From: Trichinella spiralis
Taxonomy: Eukaryota; Nematoda; Enoplea; Trichinellida; Trichinellidae
Reading direction: 5' to 3'
Length of the DNA: 64,000 nucleotides
NCBI GenBank assembly: GCA_000181795.3
Contig: CM012953.1
Span: forward strand, 2,930,340 to 2,994,339
Within the stretch, counting starts at the first letter, position 1, and the number at the start of each line of letters is the position of its first letter. Position numbers and translations under genes: made by a program. The notes under the pieces were generated by a model. It made no database searches. It was not told the origin of the DNA and saw nothing but the letters and a program-made list of their open reading frames with translations. Below, piece by piece: positions 51,001-62,618 of the stretch.

Positions 51001-51752
51001 TTAAACAAACATCAAGAAGGTCTGAGAGCACTGACAGACACTCATGAAGCATACCGTATTTATCTTTGGGATTGACACCCTGTTTGACAATCTACTCTAT
51101 AAAATCCACAGAAACATTATCCCAGATTCCATAAAGTACACAAACATGGGCCACATTCAAAAATAATCAATGTGGTAACCTCAGAGCATTTTAACTACTA
51201 CATACATGTGGATTATTTCAGTATAATCATGAAAAAAAGAGAAAGTGTTATGTGTCTACATATGTAGACAGGTGCCCGGAATATGAATAGTGAACATGAA
51301 GCAATCGTTTAAAAACGTCATAGATCAAAAACATTAGCTGTGAAGGTAGAGCATAAAAATTTATCGAAAGTTTTGGAATGAAGGCTAATTATTTTTTTTT
51401 CATGTCACAGCACTGCTCCAAACATCGTTTGTCTATATATGTAGACAGGTGCCCGGATTAGGGTTAATAAATGTGTAAAATCTTGTGCAAAGTTTTAATT
51501 GTTAATTCTGAAAAGAATTTCAAATTGATGCATGCATTTGCTATTGGGCAAGTTAATAATTGAAATAATAATAGTAGTTTTGAAATTTTTATAATCTTTT
51601 AATGAATTAAATAAGTGACATCTTTGCAAATATTGCATTGGAAAATTTGCACATGATTTCCGTAATCTAAAGATTTCTCTCATAGTTTAAGTTACCTGAG
51701 CTTCACCAACGGCGAAGAAAAACACCACCAAAATACAGTGCACAAAACTCAT
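48056..51752 (-). CDS. mcd-1: Secreted multi-cystatin-like domain protein (MCD-1-like)
   Basis: Five phase-0 exons: 51696-51752, 49491-49697, 49284-49415, 48229-48447 and 48056-48172; 243 residues. Exon 1 is a complete signal peptide, MSFVHCILVVFFFAVGEAQ. Exons 2+3 and 4+5 are two tandem cystatin-like domains, each starting MLGGTT and each with the paired-Cys segment (KKCRAESEKQKCRIEYKYHD and ENCKGYGDLKNCTVEYKYFD). Cystatins inhibit papain-like cysteine proteases through a QxVxG loop. That motif is not seen: domain 1 has VEEVSTMG at the equivalent place and domain 2 LEKIVIGFNMG, so inhibition is uncertain. Trichinella secretes a multi-cystatin-domain protein with this architecture. Intron 1 contains a 1.6-kb piggyBac element, and intron 3 a decayed extra exon. 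Symbol is by resemblance from memory. Confidence 0.78.
48733..48810 (-). pseudogene. Decayed extra cystatin exon in the MCD-1-like gene
   Basis: Between exons 3 and 4, a 78-base phase-0 stretch with AG and GTAAGA borders encodes IIPQRDQ, then YIDSIDDVEEQ; beyond the donor the match to exon 4 continues (KQAIFESDR compare KQAIFETDR) and then fails. It is most simply a broken duplicate of exon 4. Use as a small alternative exon cannot be excluded because it would keep the frame. Confidence 0.55.
49831..51463 (-). mobile_element. Defective piggyBac transposon in intron 1 of the MCD-1-like gene
   Basis: 1633 bp bounded by TTAA on both sides (49827-49830 and 51464-51467), with termini CCCTCATCCGGGC (left) and CCCTAATCCGGGC (reverse complement of right). 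The minus strand encodes parts of a piggyBac transposase: CDAEYGYALKGLLYIGRSS and NVFMDRYFTSYSTVKHLF, holding two of the catalytic Asp positions, then IGTVFAHRRDVL (50425-50817), continuing in other frames down to 49830. The N-terminal third is missing and there are frameshifts. A cysteine-rich C-terminus is not evident. Palindromic TGTCTACATATGTAGACA-like motifs lie near both ends. Confidence 0.85.
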
Positions 51753-53284
51753 TTTCTAAATAAATGAATTCCTGGCTTGAGTGATTTTATTTCAAAGTGT
51801 TGCACAATTATATACTTGAATTTGTTTACGAAATAAATATCATGCTCATACACATATAATTGACTTTTGTCCATAACTTGTTTATTTTTCATGATATCAG
51901 TTGTGATTTTATAGTCATATGTGTTTTTCACTTTTGGATAATATTTATTTTTGTTTCGTGTTTATTAAGAATGTTTGTATTTATAGAGTTCACTTATGCT
52001 TAAATGTGATGGTATGTTTACGAGGAATTTCTTTTATTGTTTTGCTTTATAATATTTATCTCTCATCTATGATTTGTTACTGAAAAATTTTATTATGACA
52101 CAAAAAATATTTTATATTTATTGAATTTGTTTCATGTTGTAATTTTTGAAAAAAAGCATTATCTTTATAAATCTGGAAAGCGATCGTTCTAAAATTATTA
52201 TATTTTTTGCATTTCAAGTGGTATTACAATAATAATTAAACTTTTTTTATAGCAAACGTTTTATTTGAAGCTGGATTTTCTTTTCTTTTAGGCCTGTTGT
52301 ACAGTTTACTTGTAAAAAATTAAGCCATTTTTATTTTATAAGTGTCATTTTCTTAATTTTGAATTATCTTTTCTTCACAGAACACGAAATAGCAAATTTT
52401 TTTCATAGGGATTGTATTACTATTTTTTGTTTTGTACGTATTAAAATTTTCTTCTTCATAGATTTTGTAGTTGCATTTGTTGAATTTTGTAAATATTCCA
52501 CTTTTTGATGCATTGAAGATTGAAGATACGTTAACAATTTGTAATCACAAAATTTTATCTATATGTTAATTTTTTTGGAAGACATTAAAAACAATTTCGT
52601 GTGAAAAACATTTACATTTTTTAGAAATAAACTGCATAAGTGTAAACATTGCTTCTAAATGTAAGAACAGAATCAAGCACTGAAAATGAAAACAGAACTG
52701 AACAGAGAAAAGAACAAATATGAAATGGAACAACGGTCGTGAATTTTTCATTAAATAATGTTTGTAATATTTCATTTTAATTTCTCATCTTTATTCTATT
52801 TCATGATCGTTGAAATTCTGTGAAATCCTTTATCTGATAACGCTGATAGAAGGAAATGGACAGTGTCAGAAATAAATGCCGTTCAAGATTTCTCACTCCA
52901 CACAGCGGCAGATATGAAGATTTATGGCGCCGACTATATGTCTATAACTAGATAAACAACTAGACTAAAGATAGCTTGAAGCAAAGCAGATTTATCAGGC
53001 TTGACCAGCAGATACAATAATATCATGAATTATACGCAATATTGAACAAGAAGCAAATTCTGATATCAATCTTACGTAATTGAAAATGCTAGTTTGTTGT
53101 TTTTAGCGGTTTGTTGACAGAGACGGTCATTTGGAAAGAGTCATTCAAAAGTGAATGGACAACTGGCTTCCAACTTTCAGTAAAGTTGATTCCTAAAAAG
53201 TAAGAATGAAAAATTTTCACTTTACCACTTTTCTATTTCCTGTGCTTGATTTCGTTCTGATTTTTCTCATCTGCCGATTTGCAT
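51753..53284. other. AT-rich upstream region of the MCD-1-like gene
   Basis: No gene recognised. The minus-strand promoter of the MCD-1-like gene should lie just right of 51752, but no element stands out. Around 52840-52930 there is weak similarity to the MULE-associated repeats (AAGGAAATGGAC, CATCC-poor). Confidence 0.35.
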
Positions 53285-53950
53285 TTAGTTTTAAATAATC
53301 GAAATAATTATAATTTATTCCGTCAGGGCAGAGTTTACCAACTCAAACACACAAACGTTGAAGATAAACAGTGGACTTGCCGACGGATAAAATAATATTT
53401 TATAAATTATGCAATTTCTATTCATTCTATTCAAATTTTTCATGTGCACGCGGATCAATGCACACGAACTTAGATGTATATACACTGTGTTAGGATCTGC
53501 TCCTCATGCGGATGTATCCCAGACAATTTCAATCTTGTATAAAATGGAAAAAAAAATTTTAAACATAGCGCAGCGGAAGAAATGACGCAACGAACAGATG
53601 TCCACCACTGCCAGCAACTCGCCAACAGTTGGAAATTCCTCCACACTAGCGTGTGACAACGACTGGCCGTCAATTTCTGTACTTTATTAATACTGATCAT
53701 TTATATTTGTTCTCCTAGGGTTTTTAATTCAATGTTTTGCTTGTTAAAATTTGTCATCTCAGTTCAGTGTCCACATTCCGGCAAGATGTGTGAAAAATTG
53801 ATAATCTTTATCAAAAATCTGGAATCTAGCGCCAGCAGTTTTAATTTATCCACAAATAGCGCACCAAAGCGAACATCAAAGAATGCGATGTCCACTGCCC
53901 CATGAAATGAAGAAGCTTCAACAGCTTTTCTGCTTGGTGTCATCATCTAT
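53285..53950 (+). mobile_element. Decayed FLYWCH/MULE element fragment, plus strand
   Basis: At about 53290-53390 the plus strand encodes LNNRNNYNLF, GRVYQLKHTNVEDKQWTCRR, a FLYWCH-type zinc finger start equal to that of the copies at 58022 and 61599 (GRVHFLKHTNFEEKQWVCSH). After an intron-like gap, a remnant reads ILYKMEKK (53535). 53725-53950 resembles the repeat at 58163-58400. It is broken throughout. Open frames on the minus strand here are shadows. Confidence 0.55.
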
Positions 53951-54099
53951 TGCTTTTTTTCTGTTATGACGATAATACCTGCCGACGATGATAATTAGCC
54001 ATGGTCATATATATTTTGGCAGAATATATGCAGTGCTAGAGAAAGATAACGTGAGATGAAAAATAATTTTGTTTGCTTTCACTTTTGTTTGTTCGGTAA

Positions 54100-54830
54100 A
54101 ATTATTTCGAAAAACAACAGATATTTTTTGATCTGGAATGTTCAACATTTGGTTATCATCGTAATACAACAATTGAAACTTGAATGTTTAGTCAACACAG
54201 TTGTCGGTTTCACTTTAGATATTGAAAAACAAATTTAATACAGTTTACACAAAATGTATAATCATAAATTTATATTTTAAACAAAAATCCCAATTTTATT
54301 TTTTATTTAAATGATGCATAAGAAGAAAAACAATAACTCTTGTGAAGAGAAGCGAAAGAAAGATTGGAAAGATTAAATTCTTTTGCAAACCAGAAATATT
54401 TTCAGAGAACAGACAAGCAAAATCAGAAAAGTTTCGATGCTAACATTCAGCAACCATCACTCCTAGTTTTAGCTGAAAACTGCAGCTGTAGACAATTTAT
54501 CAATTTTAGATTTTCCTTTTGTATTTGAATAGCCTTCAACTAGCCTTTATCAGAACAATATCTGTCAAACAGCAAAGAACCTTTGACATAAATCTGATTT
54601 AATTATTAGCTAAGAAGGTGATTTATATGACGAGTGAAAGCAACTGTTAGCTGACATTTCTTTTGAACAGTGTTTATGAACGCAGGTGGATAAATGTAAA
54701 GCAGTTTAGAAGCGGAAAAAAAGCGATGAACAGCACTAAGCAGAAAAGCTGTTAAAGCTGCTTCAAATTCACTCTGCAGTGTACATCGCATTGTTTGATG
54801 TCAGCATTTGATTAATAATCTTCTGTCAAC
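54100..54830 (+). repeat. Dispersed repeat related to MULE flanks, copy 2
   Basis: It aligns loosely with 58790-59450: GTCAACACAGTTGTCGGTTT, AAACAATAACTC, GATGCTAACATTCAGCAA, ACTGCAGCTGTAGACAATTT and GCAGAAAAGCTGTTAAAGC occur in the same order. It is the oldest looking of the three copies. Confidence 0.55.
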
Positions 54831-55339
54831 ATCAACAAAAGGCACTGATGTCACATGGAAATCACAAGTTGATCTTGAATTGTTGATAAAATAACAAATG
54901 AAAACTAAATGTTGTTGCAAAATGATATTTAAAATGGAATTCAAAATGAGAGATATATTCGAGATTTAAGCTATCTAACTGAACTTTTGACTGTTACTTA
55001 GCCACTGGCTCACTACCTTTCTTGCTCTAACTGAATAAAATTGAATTCTGCTTCATAAATTGGTTTTGAATTATCTACAAATAACTCATACAGTCCACTT
55101 CTTGGTCATTTTTAAGTTTTACTCTTAAAATATTTTCAAACAGCTTTGTTTAGCGTCAATTTCTTTGCGCTTTTTTCCTCATCATTGCTTTGAGATTTTT
55201 TAGATGATAGAGGCAATAATAATGTAGTTCAGTTATAAAACAAATAGATTGTTATAAAAATTGGGAAATGTGATAATTTATGTCCATATAAAGGAATTTA
55301 ATGGTGAAGCGCACTCTTTGCATAGTTCATTTTTATTTG

Positions 55340-55395
55340 TATTATATTACATTATATTGTATTGTATTGTATTGTATTATATTGTATTTTTATAC
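55340..55395. repeat. TATTG-type microsatellite
   Basis: Repeated ATTGT/ATTAT pentamers, a simple sequence repeat in otherwise empty sequence. 54831-55914 contains no recognised gene. Confidence 0.8.
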
Positions 55396-55914
55396 TACTG
55401 AGTAGAGTATTGAAGTACGAGAGATGGGGAGATATTCTGCTGTCCAACAACAAATTTTCGGACTTATGGCTTGTCACATAAATAAGACTTCAACTTACAA
55501 CTTTATCTTCAAAAATGATTGGCATCTGTTACGATAATAATGATGCGCTACGTTAAGTCACTCATAAGTCATTCGGCAATCAGCATTGAAATGCAGTATA
55601 GTACATTAGCAAATAGGCAATCAAAGAAAGGACGCCAAAGTTGCGCGGACAAACAATGATTGCCTTTTCTTGTTATTTAAATGTTTTTATGCATAGCTGA
55701 GGTTGCAGAGTCAAACCGTGGTTTTTTGAGATATACAGTTGTTATATGTATCAAAATTGTTTTTTTGAGATGTGTATCAAGTATTAAGTATTTTTTTAAA
55801 ACTTTGGATGAAAATCTTTTTGAGCAGTGTGTTTCAGATGTTATATTTTATGAGATCAATTAATTATTTGTGTTCATGAAATTATTTCTTTACTTTTCAA
55901 TAATTTATTTTAGG

Positions 55915-56510
55915 TGATGCACTTGAAGCATTTCAGGGATTTGGTAATCTTGAAATGACCTGGTTCAGTAGCATTGTAGGACGTTCAAACAATGCTAGGT
56001 GATGAAATGCTAATCACCGATTCTTTAATCCTACTAATTGAGCTTTATGTTTAGAATGTGTATATTTATTTTTTGAGAAAGAGGATGAGAAAGAAAATTC
56101 TTTAATTTTTTACAGTTGATTTTTACGTGCCACCACTAACGGTCGGATCATGCACGCCACTACTCAAGGGTCAGTTTCTTTCATAGTGATATGGCTATTG
56201 CACGGATAGGAAATTCATTTTATGTTTGCACTGAAATTAATCAAAATGATGCAAACATATATGTGTGCATTTTTTCAGTATAGGGACGACGACAGTATAC
56301 AAGTGTACGTGAGAGTCCCAACCCATTACCCCACTTTGAAGCGTTTTAATTGCACTTTTTTAGTTCTCAACGGCACTCGAAACTATTCCTCTCTCTTGCT
56401 TTCATTGCTGTTTTGCACGCATCTGATCTGTCTAGTCGTTCACGTTCACGACATTCAATATTATAATACGTTTATATTTCATTTCAGTTTTCTAAGATAT
56501 TTCTGATTTC
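55915..56510 (+). other. Possible orphan exons, identity unknown
   Basis: Three exon-like stretches: 55915-55999 (AG before, GTGATG after; frame DALEAFQGFGNLEMTWFSSI), 56114-56170 (DFYVPPLTVGSCTPLLK) and from 56281 (RDDDSIQVYVRVPTHYPTLK, then NCTFLVLNGTRNYSS and a hydrophobic stretch). They have better base composition than the flanks, but their phases do not join. They may be parts of a decayed or incompletely seen membrane-protein gene, or chance. No family recognised. Confidence 0.2.
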
Positions 56511-57284
56511 ATTGTTTTTTGATTTTTGCAAGCTTTCAGTGAATATGTTTTATTAAGTAAAACATAATTTAGGTATACATTTGTTGATGAAATATTTTGG
56601 CAATTTATTTTCAAATTTTAATGCTTTTATACGTTAATATATAATTTATCGAATGCCAAGATTGTTTGATTGTGTCCAATACTAAAATGTTTCCGTTAAA
56701 TGTATATATTTGTAATATCACGGTATATTCCACATCCTGCTCGTAAATTAGTTCAAGTAATCAAATTTAACAAATATAGGCTTTCAGTTATGTTGGAACA
56801 TGAAAAATCATTTGTCGTCATATATGAATAAATTAAATTTCAACAATATCAGTTTAACAAACGGATGTTCAGAGTTATTACAAATTGCAACAGAAACGCT
56901 TGATGAATGAACCTTGTTAAAATATTTTTGTACTCAGGCTCTATTTTCATTTATAACAGTCTTTAAAGAAACCAGGTATTGTTTCAAAATGGACTAACAT
57001 TGAATATTGACTTCAGTCAGTTACCTTCTATTCTCACAGCAACCTCTTCATAAAATATTGTTTAGCAAAAGAACATTCTGAAAATTATGGATGAATTTTA
57101 TGATAAAAATAAAGGCTAAAATATGGCTGTTAAAAAAAGCAAAACTTTATTTGCATCTTTTAATACAGGAATCTGAAACATTTCTAAAACGTTATCTTAC
57201 TACGAAAATACATATCAGTTATCCGTATTGAAATTAAAAAAAAATTCTTCATTATTTATTATAACTTTAATTTATATTCTTTAA
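56511..57284. other. AT-rich spacer, nothing recognised
   Basis: Stops in all frames and no repeat noticed. Confidence 0.4.
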
Positions 57285-58022
57285 ATACATGAATGGTGAG
57301 CATCTGCTGGTACCATTCAAGAACAGTTTTAAACGTTCCATCCATGAGCCATCTCTTGTAAATTTTCTTCTGTGCAGAATATTAAAACAGATTAATGTTT
57401 GTTCATAAATTAAAAGACATTACGAAATATAAGAGTAGCACATTTCATTTATTCATTCATATTTCACATTTCAAATAGCATTTATTATTATAGATGAAAA
57501 ATGACCAGATTTTGTTACATGCGCGTGCTGAAATTTTAGCTGCTGATAGTCAAGAAAAACGTTTGGCCCGGCTTCTGTACATTGCCGATTTCACTGTTTT
57601 GAATGGCGGGAACTGACCAGCAGTTTCCACGTTGGTTGATGCAATGCTGCTTTCTTCCCGGTATATTTGCGGCACCGGTTTCGTTTCTTCCCCGGCTCGG
57701 CGTTTAAGAGTGTTCCTCTTTTCAATTTTATACAATACAGAATCGTCAGCAGTGCATGTTTCTGCATGAGGCTCTGTTCTCGACACGGTGCTTACTTCGA
57801 GATTGGTGTAAACCGTACCCCTACATCCACTTCTCACCTACACGAGAAATCAGAATGCTGATTGGTAAAAATGGCATATAATAATGATAAAATATTACGT
57901 ACATGACTGCAAACCCACTGTTTCTCTTCAAAATTTGTGTGTTTCAGGAAGTGAACTCTACCTTCGTAAACTAAATTATAGTTATTTCGATTATTTAAAA
58001 CCAAATGTAAATTATCAGCCAT
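57285..58022 (-). mobile_element. FLYWCH/MULE-type DNA transposon, copy 2 (5' part)
   Basis: The minus strand starts with ATG at 58022. Exon 1 encodes MADNLHLVLNNRNNYNLVYE and continues GRVHFLKHTNFEEKQWVCSH. A short intron (about 57838-57905) follows, then GCRGTVYTNLEVSTVSRTEP, YKIEKRNTLKRRAGEETKPV and QFPPFKTVKSAMYRSRAKR to a stop. A remnant of the first catalytic motif (MDGTFKTVLEWYQQM) remains at about 57300-57365. The main transposase domain is missing. Structure equals the first half of copy 3. Confidence 0.75.
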
Positions 58023-58162
58023 GAAATAACACTAATCAAAGCGAAGTCAAGCGTAGAGAAGAGAAAAGTGGAAAATGGTGGAAATGGTAGTCGTTTCTGA
58101 TTATATATATAAAAACCTGCTCCCACGGCTTGTAACTGAATTTGTTGCTTGTTCAGATTTGT

Positions 58163-58530
58163 TATCTAGATTTGATGTAAACTTCCGGGTGTAATGTCAA
58201 AATACTGAATAATCTGTTTGTAAAATCTGGATTGTTGTGCCAACACTTTCAATTTACTGCTTACAAATGGCGCTGATGCTCATGTTACGTGTTAGCTTGC
58301 AATTTCACTGAATTTTATGCATGATTTCACGCATATGGCTTTATCGAAAATTGATCGCGTTTCTCGTCACATCGCATTTGTTGGTAAAGGCGATTTTAAT
58401 ACAAAGAGAAAATGCACAATTGACAAATTGTTCACAGTTGCAGCTTTCAAGCTTAACCAAGGAGTAACAACTACTAAATTGTTAGCATCTGATTAATTTC
58501 TTGATTTTACTAGAAGTGTTCTATTCAAAT
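58163..58530 (+). repeat. MULE 5'-flank repeat, also at 62097-62480
   Basis: It aligns throughout with 62097-62480 (AACTTCCGGGTGTAAT, GCAACACTTTTAATT-like, TTCTCGTCACATC, GTTGGTAAAGGCGATTTTAA, TTGTTCACAGTTGCAGCTTT). Both copies lie shortly beyond the start codon of a minus-strand MULE gene, so this is likely the upstream region or long terminal repeat of the element. Small open frames inside are repeat sequence. Confidence 0.7.
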
Positions 58531-58789
58531 CGTTCTCGTTTGCAATCCAAGAATTTATTCTTTACAAAGTTTCTTCCTTTTTGAAATATCCATCTATGCT
58601 TTTTTATAAATTGCGATGACGTTTTGTATGAAAAATTTTGTTTGACGCTCACTTGTTATATAAAATACTTTGAAAATGCAACAACAAGCAAATCAGCTAA
58701 ATCATAAGCGCTGCTTTTGATTCTGAATGCTTAAAATTTCGTTACCATTGAAATACAGGTTGAAAGGTTGCAAATGTAAATGGAAAGCA

Positions 58790-59725
58790 ATGGCAACTTA
58801 AGTGTTCATCAACGTATTAGTCGGTTTCGTTCGATGTTCAAAAAGAAAGTTTACAATTTACACCAAATATACAAATAAACTTTTTTTTGTAAATAAAATT
58901 GCAGATTTTAATTTTTTTTATTTAAATAAAACAGAAAAAAACAATAACACTGGTAAAAAAGAGCAAAGCTTTGTGAGGTTTAAAGTTCTTTGATTGCAAG
59001 CAGGAAAGATTTTCAAAATTCAGTCAAGCTAAATAAGGAAAGTATTTCTATGCTAACATTCAGCAATCATTGTTCCTAATTTTAGATGAATAGCTACAGC
59101 TGTGGGCAATTTATTACTTGTTGATTTTTCCATCGTATTACAATCGCCTTAAACTGGTCATCAAACAATTTCTGACACGAAAAAACTATGCATACATCTC
59201 GTATAATTGCCAGCTGAAATGTAATTTATCGACGAGTAATCATCTGCTGTTTGAAATTCTTATGAACAGTTCTTATGTACTTTGGGTGATAAAAGTAGAA
59301 CCCTCTGGTTGCGGATGCCAACAAAGAAAGAAATGGACTGCACCGAGCAGAAAAGCTTTTGAAGCTTCTTCATTTCACAGAGCATCATGTTCTTTGATGG
59401 AGGTAGACCCGATTTCCCCTCTGACTCCGCCTACTTCTTCGCAGTAAAATTTCATTGGTTGCTGCTCTGACGCGTGCCTGTAAATTTCATTTGTTGTCAC
59501 TCCTATGCATTTTATTTGTCAAATATTATTTCATTCTATTTGTCAAATTTTACTTTATTCTATTTGTTAAATTTTATTTCTAACCTTTTGACTGTTTTAT
59601 AATAATTCTGTTGTTCTCAGATTGAGGAAAGTAAGAGAATGAAATTACGATGAAAAAAAACAATACAATACAATACATATGACTGGAGCAAAATGGCGTT
59701 TTTTATCGTATTAATGTAAATATCA
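58790..59725 (+). repeat. Dispersed repeat related to MULE flanks, copy 3
   Basis: The part from 59088 equals 41580-42218 almost exactly; the part before resembles 54170-54480. It includes TCTGACTCCGCCTACTTCTT. At 59718 it runs on past the point where the 41.6-kb copy is interrupted by the BEL/Pao LTR. Confidence 0.8.
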
Positions 59726-59935
59726 CCTATGGAAGAATTTGGCGGTATTTTTGTTTTCATATTCATTGCAGTGTTCTGAATTTTACATACCAAATTACAT
59801 TTTACATTTTACTTATAGTTAAATGCGTAGGTCATGGTTTTATTTATTTGAGAAGACATTAATCAAACTATTTTTACATAGCACGGAATCTCCTGATCTA
59901 TCGTATTTATACCGTTTTATTCAGCTGTACAAAGT

Positions 59936-60080
59936 ATAACAGTATAATACAAAACAACAATAATACAATACAATACAATGCAATACAAAATAATACAATA
60001 CAAAACAACAATATAACATAATATAATACAATACAAAACAAACGAACAATATAATAAAACAAAACATCATAAAATAGAAA
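59936..60080. repeat. ATACA-type simple repeat
   Basis: Irregular AATACA/AACAA pentamers on the plus strand. The minus-strand open frame here (LYYIMLYCCFVLYYF) is a product of the repeat. Confidence 0.85.
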
Positions 60081-60142
60081 AGCAATAAAAAACTGTACAA
60101 GATTAAATAAAAATAATGCAGTTGTACAGAAAAGGCTGGCAC

Positions 60143-61599
60143 TCAGTAATTCTCCGCCTCGGGTACTAGGTACGCCACAGCTCTTAAAAACTGCTCCAGT
60201 GTACGCGTACCGCCACTGTATTCTGCAGTCAACGCTGTTATGCGTTGCTGCAGTTCTTCATATTTCTTATTTTTTATCTGTAAATCACTGGCGGTAACGC
60301 GTCCTGATGTCACTTGTTGAATCAACGTTTCCGTTGATCCCTGCTCATCGATCAGCAACTGGAGCAGTTCATAAAAGCCGAGGTGTCGCTTCCCCGCAAG
60401 TCGGTTCATTTTGAAGTGCCCGTCTTCCAAATCATTGTTTGTGCGAATATTTACATTATATACATTCCACAGCGGGAGTCTGTCAGGGGGCATCCATTCC
60501 GCTCTGAAGTAATTAAAAACAAGGCTGCTATTGAACCCGTAGCATCTCTGCCAAGCAGCTCCACGGCAACAGGTACATCATGAGGCGGCAAGAAAGCCGT
60601 TGCCAGCAACATTGACTTTATTCTTGTATTGTTCACCATGGATGTAACTGGTACGCATCCCAAGATCCGTCACCTTCCAGAGAACTGCTTGGCAGAAATG
60701 GAAATAACAGCCTTGTATGTGGATCCCCGGAAATGCCCTCTGCATCAGAGGGATCAGGGCGAACTCAAAATCGCAAATTACTGTTTGCGGCTGTAGGACC
60801 ACTCCCAACGCTGCCGCCTTTAAAATTGAATTATCGAAAATTTCACGATACGTGGAGAGATCTTTATGGACGGTTAAACAATAAGCAAGTGGCACTAATT
60901 TACCAGCAATAAAAACATGGATGGTGAACAATTTGCTGGTAACATTCTGGAACTATTTTGAAAGTTCCATCCATGGACCAGACAGAATGTTCAGATAAAA
61001 TTGATAGATTTTCTTCTGTACAAAATATAAAAATGGAATTATGTGCATTATTATAGAATAAAAAGCGGCGATCAGACTTCGACATTCACCAGTGGGGTGG
61101 AATCTCCAGCTACTGGCGAGTTGGCGGAAGTCTTGGAAATTTTTGTGCCCGTTTTCTGTACATTGCCGTTTTAACACTTTTATACGTTGGAAACTGACCA
61201 GCAGTTTCCAAATCAGCAGATGCACTGCTTGCTTCTTCGTGGTATATCTGCGGGACGGTCTTCATTTCCTCCGCTGCCCGTCGCTTGAGAGCATTTTTTT
61301 CTCCATTTTATAAAGGATGTCATTGCCAGGGGGGCAATCATCTGTATAAGGATTGCAATCCAAGACTGCGTCCACATCCAAGTTCGTGTAGATTGAACCC
61401 CGGCATCCTTTTTTAACCTACATGATGAACTTGAATTGAATGAACAGAAATGAGATATTAGATAAAATATTAAAATTACCTGACGGCAAACCCACTGTTT
61501 ATCTTGCATGTTCGTATGTTTCAAATTGTAAACTCTTCCTTCATGTACTAAATTGCAATTACCTCTTTCATTTAAAACCAAATGCAAATTTTCAGCCAT
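60143..61599 (-). mobile_element. FLYWCH/MULE-type DNA transposon, copy 3 (most complete)
   Basis: The minus strand starts at ATG 61599. Exon 1 (61480-61599) encodes MAENLHLVLNERGNCNLVHE, GRVYNLKHTNMQDKQWVCRQ; an intron follows to about 61419; then GCRGSIYTNLDVD and ILYKMEKK with a frameshift in a run of A. The first catalytic motif is MDGTFKIVPECYQQI (about 60950-61000). After another frameshift, FIAGKLVPLAYCLTVHKDL, VICDFEFALIPLMQRAFPG and the C2H signature GCYFHFCQAV of MULE transposases follow (60578-60931). The C-terminal part (GHFKMNRLAGKRHLGFYELL, 60143-60493) ends at a stop at 60143. About three frame breaks make it inactive. Role: cut-and-paste transposase with a FLYWCH-type DNA-binding domain. 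Confidence 0.8.
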
Positions 61600-62013
61600 G
61601 AAATAAGACAAATCAGAGGAACGTCAAGCACAGAGAGCAGATAAGGGGTAAGATGGAGAGAACGCGGTTCGTTACTGATTATATATATGAACCATATATC
61701 CAATTGACCAGAGCTACTACACTTTAAGGGTAAACACTCAAAACGTATGTTTGAAGCGCAATACCCGAAAATGAACAACTAACGCAGAGCAGTAATGATA
61801 ACGCCTTTCTTGAGTGAACATTTATTCAACAACAACCTACTCTTAGCGAACAGATATTTATATATAAAATCACTTTTGGTTTTGAATAAGGTCAACTCTT
61901 TGCAGCAACTGCCGTCGGCAATTTTCCTTATCATATTTGCATAAGGTTACTATCGTGACGCGTCTTGCTATTTGTAGCTGTCGATTCAACGGATTTTACC
62001 AGTTCTGGATGCG

Positions 62014-62068
<55 letters not shown>

Positions 62069-62618
62069 CTCTGTTTGTAAATAAATTTATTGCCTGTTGA
62101 AATTTATCAAGATTGGATGTTAACTTCCGGGTGTAATATCAGAATACTGAATAATCTATTTGAAAAATCTGGAATGTTGTAGCAACACTTTTAATTTCCG
62201 GGTTACAAATGGCACTAATGCTAACGTTATGCGTTAGCTCGCAATTTCATTTAATTATACGCATGATTAAACGCATATGCCTTTGTCAAACATTGTTCAT
62301 GTTTCTCGTCACATCACATATGTTGGTAAAGGCGATTTTAATACAAATGCAAAAATTGACAAATTGTTCACAGTTGCAGCTTTCAAGCTTAACCAAAGAG
62401 TGAAAGCTACTAAATTGTTAGCATCTGATGAATTTCTTGATTTTACTGGGAATGTTCTATTTTAATCTTTCTTATTTGCAATCCAAGAATTTTACTTTAA
62501 TATTTACAAAGTTTATTTCGTTACAAAACATCCATATATGTATTTTTATACATGTCGATGAGGTTTGTGGTTTGTATGAAAAATCCTGTTTGACGTTCAT
62601 ACATTTCATATAAAATAC
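61600..62618. other. Upstream region of MULE copy 3
   Basis: 61600-62016 has no recognised feature except the promoter side of the MULE gene. 62019-62066 is a (TA)n microsatellite of about 24 units. 62097-62480 is the repeat shared with 58163-58530. Confidence 0.6.

Noticed and set aside
56222-56506. 94-codon plus-strand frame as a membrane protein gene
   Set aside because: Only the middle part has coding character and the C-terminal part is low-complexity hydrophobic; listed only as possible orphan exon.
59921-60142. 73-codon minus-strand frame rich in Leu/Tyr/Cys
   Set aside because: Translation of the ATACA simple repeat.
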